Shown here piece by piece: positions 7,079 through 13,327 of a DNA stretch of 13,328 nucleotides (its first letter is position 1; every line of letters starts with the position of its first letter). The stretch covers positions 1-13,328 of the forward strand of contig CALAVG010000274.1 in the NCBI GenBank assembly GCA_937892275.1, written 5' to 3'. The DNA comes from an uncultured Methanomicrobiales archaeon. Its GTDB lineage: Archaea > Thermoplasmatota > Thermoplasmata > Methanomassiliicoccales > Methanomethylophilaceae. Below the pieces are notes generated by a model that had not been told where the DNA came from, did not search any database, and saw nothing but the letters and a program-made list of their open reading frames with translations. Position numbers and translations under genes: made by a program.

Positions 7079-7779
7079 GCGGCTTGTCGCAGAGGACCGG
7101 ACTCATAGTGGGCGAAGAAGGAATCAGGAAACTGAACGATGCTTCTGTTCTGCTGGTCGGCTGCGGAGCGGTCGGGGGTTACGCCCTGGAAGGTCTCGTA
7201 CGTGCCGGAGTGGGGCACATCAGGGTGGTCGACCATGACATCTTCTCCGAGAGCAATATGAACCGTCAGATACTCGCCACCACCAAGACTATAGGGAGGC
7301 CAAAGGTCGAGGTAGCCTGCGAGAGGGCAAGGGAGATAAATCCCGATATCGAGATTGAAGGTATGGACACATTGGTATCGGAGGAGACCGTCCCGATGAT
7401 CATCGACGGGGAGTTCGATCTGGCGGTCGATGCGATTGATACCGTCCGCAACAAGATAGCGCTTCTGGAAGCCCTCTGCGACAGAGGGATCGTAACATTC
7501 TCATCCATGGGTGCCGCGCTCCATACGGATACGCAGGCGGTCAGGGTGGCTCCGATAATGAAGACGTCCGTATGTCCTCTTGCAGCATCAGTGAGGAAAG
7601 CTCTCAGGAGTAAGGACACATCGAGGATCACCGCGGTATGTTCCATGGAGCCTCCAGTTATCAAACCGTTGGAGAAGGACGATCACGGTAAGAGCGTGTT
7701 AGGTTCCCTTCCGACAGTACCTGCCGTGTTCGGTATGAATCTTGCCAACGAGGCGATTAAGTACATCCTCTCCCGCTGA
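7075..7779 (+). CDS. tcdA: E1-like ThiF/MoeB superfamily protein, probably TcdA (tRNA ct6A dehydratase)
   Basis: The 234-aa protein has an adenylating Rossmann fold: LLVGCGAVGGYALEGLVRAG (26-45, nucleotide-binding loop), VVDHDIFSESNMNRQ (51-65, with the NxNRQ motif that contacts ATP), and DAIDTVRNK (119-127). The segment SSMGAALHTDTQ (143-154), KTSVCPLAASVRKALR (163-178) and GSLPTVPAVFG (210-220) matches the TcdA/CsdL branch, which cyclises N6-threonylcarbamoyladenosine (t6A37) in tRNA using ATP. No CxxC zinc pair of MoeB/ThiF type is visible. A strong Shine-Dalgarno GGGAGG lies 8 bp before the ATG, which overlaps the tatD-like stop. TcdA is best known from bacteria and eukaryotes, so acquisition by transfer is possible. 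A different E1-like activity cannot be excluded. Confidence 0.75.
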   Translation: MSGLSQRTGLIVGEEGIRKLNDASVLLVGCGAVGGYALEGLVRAGVGHIRVVDHDIFSESNMNRQILATTKTIGRPKVEVACERAREINPDIEIEGMDTLVSEETVPMIIDGEFDLAVDAIDTVRNKIALLEALCDRGIVTFSSMGAALHTDTQAVRVAPIMKTSVCPLAASVRKALRSKDTSRITAVCSMEPPVIKPLEKDDHGKSVLGSLPTVPAVFGMNLANEAIKYILSR

Positions 7780-7790
7780 TCGGGATTTCT
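7771..7790 (+). terminator. Weak hairpin at the end of the plus-strand operon
   Basis: TCCCG (7771-7775) and CGGGA (7781-7785) can pair around a 5-nt loop that contains the tcdA stop codon, followed by TTTCT. The gap to the convergent activase gene is only 10 bp. Support is weak because the stem is short. Confidence 0.3.
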
Positions 7791-9364
7791 CAATCCATTC
7801 TGAAAGAGGAATAATCGAACTTGTGCTCGGGACAGTTCTCCTGACACCTCTGGCAGCTGGTACCGAGACAGTATCCGGTGCGTATTGAGAACACTTCATC
7901 TGAAAGGGAAAGCGCCTTCTCGGGACACCCGTTCACGCATTTGCTGCAGGCGGAACAGTCCCATTCGGAGGTCATTACAGGCGAGAGGTCCAGGATGTCC
8001 AGGGACTCACCCATATCGTGGATGTCGGTCTCGTAGAGCTTGGTGATATCCGTCGGGGTCTCCCTGTCAAGGTATCCTTCTACGCCGTAGCGCTCCAGAC
8101 CGCGTCTGTAGCGGTTCAGCGGCATACCGTCGTTCCAGTATCCGAACTCATAGGTGTACAGGTCGCGGAAGGTATCACACGAGGCGAACATTATGTGGTC
8201 GGTGACCAGCTTCTTGCGGAGTTCCTCGAGCTCGTTCAGCATGTCGGGGTTGAAAGCAAGGTCCTTCGCCAATTCCAGGGAGGTGTTACCGACCTGGTAT
8301 ACCTTCTTGGAATCCGGAGGTACGAGTCCAACGGCCTTCGCCTTGACGGGATCCACATAGGTCCCCGAGGCACCTGCCATGTACATCTTGCCGATCTCCT
8401 GTGGGTCTACACCTGCGGTTATCATGAGGGTGAGATGTCCAGCACGGATCGCACCGAGGGCTTTGCCTGCTTCTTTGTAATCATTGGTGGTGAACTTTAT
8501 CCTGCGGGTGATGCGGACTGAATCGTTTCTGATCTTAGCATCCTCTACACGGTCATCCTTCTGGCAGGCGTAAACCAGAGCGACGACTCCGGTACCGGTT
8601 ATTCCCGAAGGAATCGCACCGTCGTTGCTGGTCATGTCGCTGCGTATGTTCAGGACGGGACCGTCCTGGGGGACGAGTCTGTCGTTCAGGACCTTCGACC
8701 TCCATCCGGTCGGTTCGCGGACCAGGTCGCTCAGTGCTCCGGGCCCTGCTATCATTCCGCTGCCGATTTGCTGTCCTTCCATGGCCGGTCCGGCCGCAGC
8801 CGATCCGGTGTAGATCTTATCTCCCACCTTGAGAGCCATCTCTGCATTGGTGCCGTAATCGGTGACCATACAGTAATCGTCGTCCAAGAATCCTGATTTG
8901 AGCATCATCGCCAGGGCATCTGCCCCGATCTCGTGCCTCACGGCAGGCGGGATTATGACCTGCACCCCGGGAAGTCCGAGGAACTCTCCGTCGGTCACAT
9001 GGCCGGCACGGTCCTTGCGCTCGATACCCTCTATCTTGAGTTTGTTCTCCCCGGCATACGCCAGGTCACGGATATCGATACCCTCGAACAATGACAGTTG
9101 GATCGGATTGCCGCAGACGGCGATCCTCTCCGGTCTATCCGCGGACAGCTTCGAGACGATCTGCCTGACCGCATCAACAAGGACTTGATGGGCCAGCTCC
9201 TGACCGTATTGGATGGCAAACGACATGTGGTCCATGACGTTACAACCAGGTATCGGATTCCTGGTCGTGATGCACGTCCTTACCACTTTTTTGGATTCGA
9301 GGTCTAGCAACTGACCTCTGATACCGCTGGTCCCGATGTCCAAAGCTATAGCGTATCTTGTCAT
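7790..9364 (-). CDS. ramA: RamA-type reductive activase of corrinoid methyltransferases
   Basis: RamA uses ATP and low-potential electrons to reduce an accidentally oxidised Co(II) corrinoid protein back to active Co(I). The 524-aa product is close to the size of known methanogen RamA (about 540). It starts RYAIALDIGTSGIRGQLLDL, the ASKHA-type phosphate loop, followed by NVMDHMSFAI, VTDYGTNAEMAL and GMIAGPGALS. It ends with two [4Fe-4S] motifs: CX2CX2CX3C (Cys470, 473, 476, 480) and CX4CX2CX3C (Cys499, 504, 507, 511). The N-terminal 2Fe-2S domain of many bacterial activases is absent, as in archaeal RamA. It follows the corrinoid-protein gene on the same strand after 53 bp that hold a strong hairpin. 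No clear Shine-Dalgarno precedes the ATG. Confidence 0.93.
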   Translation of the reverse strand: MTRYAIALDIGTSGIRGQLLDLESKKVVRTCITTRNPIPGCNVMDHMSFAIQYGQELAHQVLVDAVRQIVSKLSADRPERIAVCGNPIQLSLFEGIDIRDLAYAGENKLKIEGIERKDRAGHVTDGEFLGLPGVQVIIPPAVRHEIGADALAMMLKSGFLDDDYCMVTDYGTNAEMALKVGDKIYTGSAAAGPAMEGQQIGSGMIAGPGALSDLVREPTGWRSKVLNDRLVPQDGPVLNIRSDMTSNDGAIPSGITGTGVVALVYACQKDDRVEDAKIRNDSVRITRRIKFTTNDYKEAGKALGAIRAGHLTLMITAGVDPQEIGKMYMAGASGTYVDPVKAKAVGLVPPDSKKVYQVGNTSLELAKDLAFNPDMLNELEELRKKLVTDHIMFASCDTFRDLYTYEFGYWNDGMPLNRYRRGLERYGVEGYLDRETPTDITKLYETDIHDMGESLDILDLSPVMTSEWDCSACSKCVNGCPEKALSLSDEVFSIRTGYCLGTSCQRCQENCPEHKFDYSSFRMD

Positions 9365-9378
9365 GTCCGAGGGTCAAT

Positions 9379-9400
9379 GGACGGGGCAAAGGCCCCGTCC
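9379..9400 (-). promoter_or_regulatory. Strong intergenic hairpin between corrinoid-protein and activase genes
   Basis: GGACGGGGC (9379-9387) and GCCCCGTCC (9392-9400) form a perfect 9-bp stem with a 4-nt loop. It lies 17 bases after the corrinoid-protein stop and 14 bases before the activase start. No T-run follows on the minus strand, so it looks more like a processing, stability or attenuation element than a full terminator. It could lower activase output relative to the methyltransferase proteins. Confidence 0.6.
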
Positions 9401-9417
9401 GGTTTGGTGTTATCGTT

Positions 9418-10233
9418 TCAGGCCCTAAGCTCGTTCCACTTCTTACCTTCCATGATCTTGGCGGCAGTGTGGACGGTCTCGAGCGGGGATTTGGTATACA
9501 TCGAGTTGGTGAAGGTGTCGACGAATGCCTTGGAGACGGCAGCTCCTCCGCATGCGACGGAGACTCCGGTCTTCTCGAGTTCGAGCAGGAGCGAGGTATC
9601 CACGAGTCCGGGTTTGGTGGTGGACATGAGGGTCGATCCGCACACGAGCTTCACGTTCTCCTTCTTCACGATCTCAAGGACCTTCTCCTTAGGGACATCC
9701 CTACCGATATCGATGACGGTGTATCCGTTAGCCCTAAGGATGGCGGCACAGATGTTCTTACCGATGTCGTGCAGATCTCCGGCCGCAACGAAGGAAGCGA
9801 TGACTCCTTTGCTGGGCACCTGTCCAATCTTGTCCTGACAGATCTTGATTCCAGCCTGCATCGCATCGTTGGACATCAGGATCTCGGGCACGAAGGACAA
9901 TCCGAGATCATACATCTCACACTGGACGGTGATTCCAGGCATCAGTGCGTTGGTTACAATGTCGACGGGATCCTTTCCTGCCTTGATCTGCTCCTTGACT
10001 TTGGGTTCCACAACGGCCCTCTTTCCATCAAGGACTCCCTGTGCGATCTCGCGGTAGGCGGCATCATTGGGGAAGAACTCCTCCTTGAGCTTCTCCGCGT
10101 TCTTCGATTTCTTGTCCGCGGGCGACATGATGCCGAGCTCGATGGCCATTCCCTCGTGGACCAGTCTGTTGAACCTGACCGGGTCCTCGATGCGCATCTT
10201 CTCGACCTTCTGCATTGCGATATCCATCTGCAT
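9418..10233 (-). CDS. Corrinoid (cobalamin-binding) methyltransferase protein, MtaC/MtsB-like
   Basis: This protein carries the corrinoid that shuttles a methyl group between methyltransferases. The 271-aa product has an N-terminal helical cap domain (about 45-135, with DPVDIVTNALMPG and PEILMSNDAM) and a C-terminal Rossmann B12-binding domain. Key motifs are DLHDIG (153-158), whose His155 is the lower-axial cobalt ligand, the S-x-L element GSTL (199-202) and the CGG turn (228-230). Size and motif order match MtaC (about 258 aa) and the roughly 30-kDa MtsB of Methanosarcina; the paralogue is not settled. The first 45 residues extend beyond the cap. The ATG at 10233 overlaps the upstream stop (TGATG) and has a near-perfect Shine-Dalgarno. 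Partner proteins are the UroD-fold enzyme before it and RamA after it. Confidence 0.9.
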   Translation of the reverse strand: MQMDIAMQKVEKMRIEDPVRFNRLVHEGMAIELGIMSPADKKSKNAEKLKEEFFPNDAAYREIAQGVLDGKRAVVEPKVKEQIKAGKDPVDIVTNALMPGITVQCEMYDLGLSFVPEILMSNDAMQAGIKICQDKIGQVPSKGVIASFVAAGDLHDIGKNICAAILRANGYTVIDIGRDVPKEKVLEIVKKENVKLVCGSTLMSTTKPGLVDTSLLLELEKTGVSVACGGAAVSKAFVDTFTNSMYTKSPLETVHTAAKIMEGKKWNELRA

Positions 10234-11342
10234 CAGAACACACCTCCTTCGGGCTGGTAATCTCCGTATTCTTTGAGGTACTTCGCCTTGGCCCTTCCGT
10301 ATGCACGGACGCAGTCGTCTGCATCTGCCGGGTCAGGTACGGGGGTATCCTTACAGGCCTGCACGTATGCCTTGAGGTTGGCCAGAGGGGTTCCGTTCGA
10401 CACATCGCATGCTGTACCGACGACGTTGACTCCCTCACGGATACACTGCTGGGTCCTGGCGTATACCTGCTCAGGGGTTCCGTTGGGCATCAGGTCGATA
10501 ACATCCAGGCTTCCGAGGCACTGCATCTCGTTGCCGAGTTCCTGCCTTACGAACCATGCCGGGGGTGCGTCGAAGGAGAAGCAGTCCATTCCGCTCTTTT
10601 TGACCAGCGGGAGAAGCTTTTCGGTGTGTCCGCACATGTGCAGGATCTTCGGTGCGCTGACCGCCCTTGCGAACTTCTGATGGTACGGGAGAACATATTC
10701 CTCGTATGTCTCGGGGGAGATGAGATCTCCGGATGCCGAGGGATCCGCGGGGAACAGGATGTGAGCTCCTGCTGCGACCATCTGCCTTCCATACTCGATA
10801 CAGAAGTCAGTCGCAGCGTCGATGGCAGCGTGTGCCCTCTCGGGGTCCGTTACGGTCATCATGACCAGCTTCTCGACACCCATGATGTGTCCGGCCACGG
10901 TGAAAGGGGCCGTTATGACGGGGATGATCGGGAGTTCTCCTGCGTATCTGTTACGAAGGATGTTGATTGCTTCGAGGACAACTGCAGCCCTATCTTTCTC
11001 GTAGAACTTGTCGTCCCATGTGATGTCCTTGGGATCCTTATAGGCAGGTCCGGTAACTGGGGGCCTGTCGGGTTTCTCCCAATCCAACTTACATCCCAAT
11101 ACCTCTGCTTCGAGAGAGATATCGAACTGAGGCCTTGCAGCTTCGATTCCGCAGACTTCGTACGGTGCTGCCGCCAGGTCCGCCATCATCTTGGGGTCCC
11201 TGTGGGCCTTGGGCCATGATGCCCCACACCATTCCATAAGCTCCTTGGTCGTTTGTGCGAGTGGGTTTGCTGGGGGTACATAATCTACACGTCCGCCTAG
11301 CACTCCAGCTAGGGCACGTCTTGCTGGTGTCATTTCAACCAT
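10233..11342 (-). CDS. UroD-fold zinc methyltransferase, MtaA/CmuA/MtsA-like
   Basis: This family transfers methyl groups from a methylated corrinoid protein to a thiol such as coenzyme M, and some members also demethylate the growth substrate. The 369-aa protein has the uroporphyrinogen-decarboxylase fold with the methyltransferase zinc site: HMC (His235, Cys237) and Cys312, a spacing of 75 between the cysteines, nearly that of MtaA. Supporting segments are TPARRALAGVLGGRVDYVP (N-terminus), APFTVAGHIMG, ADPSASGDLISPETYEEYVLPY and the C-terminal GTACDVSNGTPLANLKAY. It is longer than MtaA (about 340 aa) and near the reported 41-kDa size of MtsA, the methylthiol:CoM methyltransferase. A dedicated corrinoid gene overlaps its stop and a RamA gene follows. 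GGTGAGG precedes the ATG. The exact substrate cannot be read from sequence. Confidence 0.88.
   Translation of the reverse strand: MVEMTPARRALAGVLGGRVDYVPPANPLAQTTKELMEWCGASWPKAHRDPKMMADLAAAPYEVCGIEAARPQFDISLEAEVLGCKLDWEKPDRPPVTGPAYKDPKDITWDDKFYEKDRAAVVLEAINILRNRYAGELPIIPVITAPFTVAGHIMGVEKLVMMTVTDPERAHAAIDAATDFCIEYGRQMVAAGAHILFPADPSASGDLISPETYEEYVLPYHQKFARAVSAPKILHMCGHTEKLLPLVKKSGMDCFSFDAPPAWFVRQELGNEMQCLGSLDVIDLMPNGTPEQVYARTQQCIREGVNVVGTACDVSNGTPLANLKAYVQACKDTPVPDPADADDCVRAYGRAKAKYLKEYGDYQPEGGVF
10242..10248 (-). promoter_or_regulatory. Shine-Dalgarno of the corrinoid-protein gene
   Basis: AGGAGGT on the minus strand lies 8 bp before the ATG at 10233 and is the strongest ribosome-binding site in the window. 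It sits inside the end of the upstream coding sequence and implies high translation of the corrinoid protein. Confidence 0.8.
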
Positions 11343-11346
11343 TTTT

Positions 11347-11353
11347 CCTCACC
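11347..11353 (-). promoter_or_regulatory. Shine-Dalgarno of the UroD-fold methyltransferase gene
   Basis: GGTGAGG on the minus strand lies four bases before the ATG at 11342. Its presence, together with a TATA box 38 bp upstream, implies a short 5' leader, unlike the leaderless operons elsewhere in the window. Confidence 0.55.
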
Positions 11354-11376
11354 GGACAAAATTTCCCGTTTTGAAC

Positions 11377-11384
11377 ATTTAAAT
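11377..11384 (-). promoter_or_regulatory. Probable TATA box of the methyltransferase operon, abutting the insertion sequence
   Basis: The palindrome ATTTAAAT is centred about 38 bp upstream of the ATG and is the only TATA-like element outside the insertion sequence. The left inverted repeat begins at the very next base, so the normal upstream BRE and any operator have been displaced. The same AT-rich octamer may be part of the insertion target site. Confidence 0.5.
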
Positions 11385-11401
11385 CGTTGATTCGGCAGTT
11401 T
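11385..11401 (+). repeat. Left terminal inverted repeat of the insertion sequence
   Basis: CGTTGATTCGGCAGTTT is the exact reverse complement of 13311-13327. The match ends sharply on both sides. Confidence 0.95.
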
Positions 11402-11468
11402 CATTTTTGATTTGATTTTGCCCAAAACTCTTGATTTTTGATCGGATTCTGGCCCGTTTTTGTTGATT
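11387..11468 (+). repeat. TTGATT iterons at the left end of the insertion sequence
   Basis: The hexamer TTGATT occurs five times in 82 bp: 11387-11392 (inside the inverted repeat), 11407-11412, 11412-11417, 11431-11436 and 11463-11468. Repetition of a core that lies in the inverted repeat suggests subterminal transposase-binding sites. They are not repeated at the right end. Confidence 0.45.
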
Positions 11469-11486
11469 TAGCGATAGCGTCCGCTA

Positions 11487-11574
11487 ACCCAGATACCCGT
11501 TCGTTCCAATTACAGATATTATTTTATATATAAAATGCTATCTTTATTTAAAACAAATTATATACCCAGATACC
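11487..11574 (+). repeat. 11-bp direct repeats flanking a dyad in the transposase leader
   Basis: ACCCAGATACC occurs at 11487-11497 and 11564-11574, a spacing of 77 bp. Between them lies a dyad-symmetric AT-rich element. The arrangement resembles a regulated promoter or protein-assembly site of the insertion sequence. Confidence 0.5.
11514..11543. promoter_or_regulatory. 30-bp AT-rich dyad in the transposase upstream region
   Basis: A perfect 16-bp palindrome, ATTTTATATATAAAAT (11521-11536), is extended by AGATA (11514-11518) and TATCT (11539-11543), so 13 of 15 positions per arm pair. The symmetric centre offers TATA-like sequence on both strands. It could be an operator or a bidirectional promoter core. 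A further candidate TATA element, AAATTATATAC, lies at about 11555-11563 before the transposase gene. Confidence 0.45.
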
Positions 11575-11625
11575 AAAAATAGCCTTAACAAAGTAACACG
11601 AAATCAAATATTAACAGATACTACC

Positions 11626-13266
11626 ATGTCATTCAAAGTCTGTGAGAGCGAACGCCAGAGAATCCCAGCGATGGCGGCCCTCGGGCCGCACCTGATGAAG
11701 AGGATCGGCATCAGCGGCCTGATCGACAGCTACTGCCCCAGCAGCAGGAGCATAGTCAAGCCATCCAATTGCATAGAGGTCGTAGCAGGGGTCCTCTTCG
11801 AGGGCGAACAGAAACCGGCAGTGATGAACTACTCGTCGTACTATGTAGGCACCCCTACACAGAAGATGTTCAACAGCAGGATAGATCCGAAGAACATCAA
11901 TGCCACCAGCATCTCCCGCAGTCTCGACGCCATCTACGAATTGGACAGGGACGAACTGACATGGAAGTGTCATGAGCTGTGCAGCGGTTACTTCGGTCTC
12001 GAATCCAATATGCTGTTCATCGATGAGACCAACTTCGCATACTACGGGGATGTTCCCGAGAACGTCGCCGAAGATTGCCCGATTCCCGCCTTTGGCGGGA
12101 ATTCGAAGACCAAGCAGAACAATGTCAGGCAATACGATGTCCTGGGGGTGGCCAATGGCAATGGGGAGCTCGTGTTCTCCAAGCCCTATGACGGCAATAC
12201 CTCTGACAAACAGATGGATAAGGAGGCAATCGATTTCATTCGCGACAGGGTGGACCCCAGCCTGTATACCATCGTTGCCGACTCGAAGATGACCGATCAG
12301 AACCTTATCGACGATCTGATCGACGGCGGTTTCGGTTTCGTCCTGAAGGTCCCGAAGAACTACTCGGACAAGCTGGCGGAAAGGGTGGTTGATGTCGCAA
12401 AGAAGCGGATGTCGAAGTCATCCCGCAAGGGGATGACTGCATACGACGGGACGATGGATACCGTCAACGGACCCCTGCGGGTCGTGGCCTATGAGTTCAC
12501 GGCCAAGACCGAGAAGTTCGCCAAGGATCTCATCGACAAATCGAAAGCAAAGCTGGTCAAGGCACTTGATGGGATCGAGGGCCACATATTCGACTCTAGG
12601 GAAGAGGCGGATGATGCCATAACTGGCATCATCGAGTCCCTGGGCCCGATACCGTTCAGCATCCAGGCCAACTACAGGAGTGTCATCGTCAAGGAGAAGT
12701 GGGGGAAGAGAGGGAGGCCGCCGAAGGATTGGGCCCCTGGGGACCGGCAATGCTGGACGGTCGAACCGACATTTGAGGTCTGTGAGGAAATCGCCTCCTT
12801 GATGGCGCAGGACCAGGGCATCCAAGTGCTGCTAACAAACCTCCCGGCCAGATTAGGGAATCCCGATCCCTCGGAGAATGGGAATCCGCGCTTCGGCGCG
12901 ACCGCCGAGGAGGTGGTCGCAACATACCTGCAGGAGTACAATGTCGAGTGGATCTTCCGCATGATGAAGTCGGGATCCGGCGTGGATACCGTGTATCTCA
13001 GGACACCGGAACGTGAATGTGCAATGATATTCATCATATCGCTGGTGGTGTCGCTCAAGACGAGCATCAATGCTCGTCTGAAGAAGACATACGGGCAGTA
13101 CTCCGACACGATAGACGGTCAGGCCATCAAGCTGCGCAGGCTCAGCTTGGAGTATGACCCCACCTCCAAGGACGTGTATCTCGTCGGGAGTCCTGAGCTG
13201 ACGTCCCCGTATCTCAGACTGCTGTCCGATCTGGATACGGATCCGGACAGTTTGCTCCTGCCTTGA
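11626..13266 (+). CDS. IS1634/IS4-family DDE transposase
   Basis: The 546-aa protein cuts and joins the element ends. The acidic triad can be placed at Asp133 (FIDETNF), Asp219 (IVADSKM) and Glu441 (YNVEWIFRMMKSG). The last lies in the IS4 signature Y-x2-R-x3-E-x6-K as Y434, E437, E441, K448, so the usual Arg is replaced by Glu. The roughly 220 residues between the second Asp and the Glu form the large insertion domain typical of this superfamily. A basic KEKWGKRGRPPKDW patch (356-369) inside it may contact DNA. The frame is intact. No Shine-Dalgarno precedes the ATG. The nucleotide sequence is unusually rich in perfect short hairpins, listed separately. No frameshift is needed to read the full protein. 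Confidence 0.93.
   Translation: MSFKVCESERQRIPAMAALGPHLMKRIGISGLIDSYCPSSRSIVKPSNCIEVVAGVLFEGEQKPAVMNYSSYYVGTPTQKMFNSRIDPKNINATSISRSLDAIYELDRDELTWKCHELCSGYFGLESNMLFIDETNFAYYGDVPENVAEDCPIPAFGGNSKTKQNNVRQYDVLGVANGNGELVFSKPYDGNTSDKQMDKEAIDFIRDRVDPSLYTIVADSKMTDQNLIDDLIDGGFGFVLKVPKNYSDKLAERVVDVAKKRMSKSSRKGMTAYDGTMDTVNGPLRVVAYEFTAKTEKFAKDLIDKSKAKLVKALDGIEGHIFDSREEADDAITGIIESLGPIPFSIQANYRSVIVKEKWGKRGRPPKDWAPGDRQCWTVEPTFEVCEEIASLMAQDQGIQVLLTNLPARLGNPDPSENGNPRFGATAEEVVATYLQEYNVEWIFRMMKSGSGVDTVYLRTPERECAMIFIISLVVSLKTSINARLKKTYGQYSDTIDGQAIKLRRLSLEYDPTSKDVYLVGSPELTSPYLRLLSDLDTDPDSLLLP
12082..12102 (+). repeat. Perfect 9-bp hairpin inside the transposase gene
   Basis: ATTCCCGCC (12082-12090) pairs with GGCGGGAAT (12094-12102) around a TTT loop. 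It lies over the codons for PIPAFGGNS, between the first and second catalytic aspartates. Confidence 0.7.
12416..12438 (+). repeat. Perfect 9-bp hairpin inside the transposase gene
   Basis: AGTCATCCC (12416-12424) pairs with GGGATGACT (12430-12438) around a GCAAG loop. It lies in the insertion-domain coding region. Confidence 0.7.
12610..12633 (+). repeat. Perfect 10-bp hairpin inside the transposase gene
   Basis: GATGATGCCA (12610-12619) pairs with TGGCATCATC (12624-12633) around a TAAC loop, the longest of the intragenic hairpins. Confidence 0.7.
13058..13079 (+). repeat. Perfect 9-bp hairpin inside the transposase gene
   Basis: AGACGAGCA (13058-13066) pairs with TGCTCGTCT (13071-13079) around a TCAA loop, downstream of the catalytic Glu codon. 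Confidence 0.7.
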
Positions 13267-13310
13267 GCTCGTGTTGCTAGGCTATAGCTAGGGCTATGGA
13301 GATTCTTTTC

Positions 13311-13327
13311 AAACTGCCGAATCAACG
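13311..13327 (-). repeat. Right terminal inverted repeat of the insertion sequence
   Basis: AAACTGCCGAATCAACG is the exact reverse complement of 11385-11401. Only one base of flanking DNA follows before the window ends, which is typical of an assembly that breaks at a multicopy insertion sequence. Confidence 0.95.

Larger units (their letters stand above)
11385..13327 (+). mobile_element. Complete IS1634/IS4-type insertion sequence, 1943 bp
   Basis: The element is bounded by perfect 17-bp terminal inverted repeats and contains one DDE transposase gene, with 224 bp of non-coding left end and 44 bp of right end inside the repeats. There are no passenger genes. Length, repeat size and transposase type fit the IS1634 family in the IS4 superfamily. 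The transposase reads away from the methyltransferase operon. The right flank is a single base (T), so the target duplication cannot be read directly; left-flank suffixes TAAAT, TTAAAT and TTTAAAT would all be compatible with it. An intact reading frame and perfect ends suggest recent insertion and a potentially active element. Confidence 0.9.

Noticed and set aside
9358..11219. Two overlapping plus-strand open frames of about 300 and 334 codons opposite the corrinoid-protein and methyltransferase genes
   Set aside because: Both are antisense shadows in GC-rich coding DNA and lack domains, promoters or ribosome-binding sites.
10233..11342. Uroporphyrinogen decarboxylase (HemE) for the UroD-fold gene
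   Set aside because: The HxC...C zinc site and the overlapping corrinoid-protein and RamA genes indicate a methyltransferase, not a porphyrin decarboxylase.
7790..11342. Pyrrolysine read-through of an amber codon in the methyltransferase operon
   Set aside because: All three genes read through as full-length proteins with expected ends, and no MtmB/MtbB/MttB-type gene is present.
11385..13327. A composite transposon or passenger-gene element
   Set aside because: Only one transposase gene and one pair of inverted repeats are present, with no cargo frame between them.
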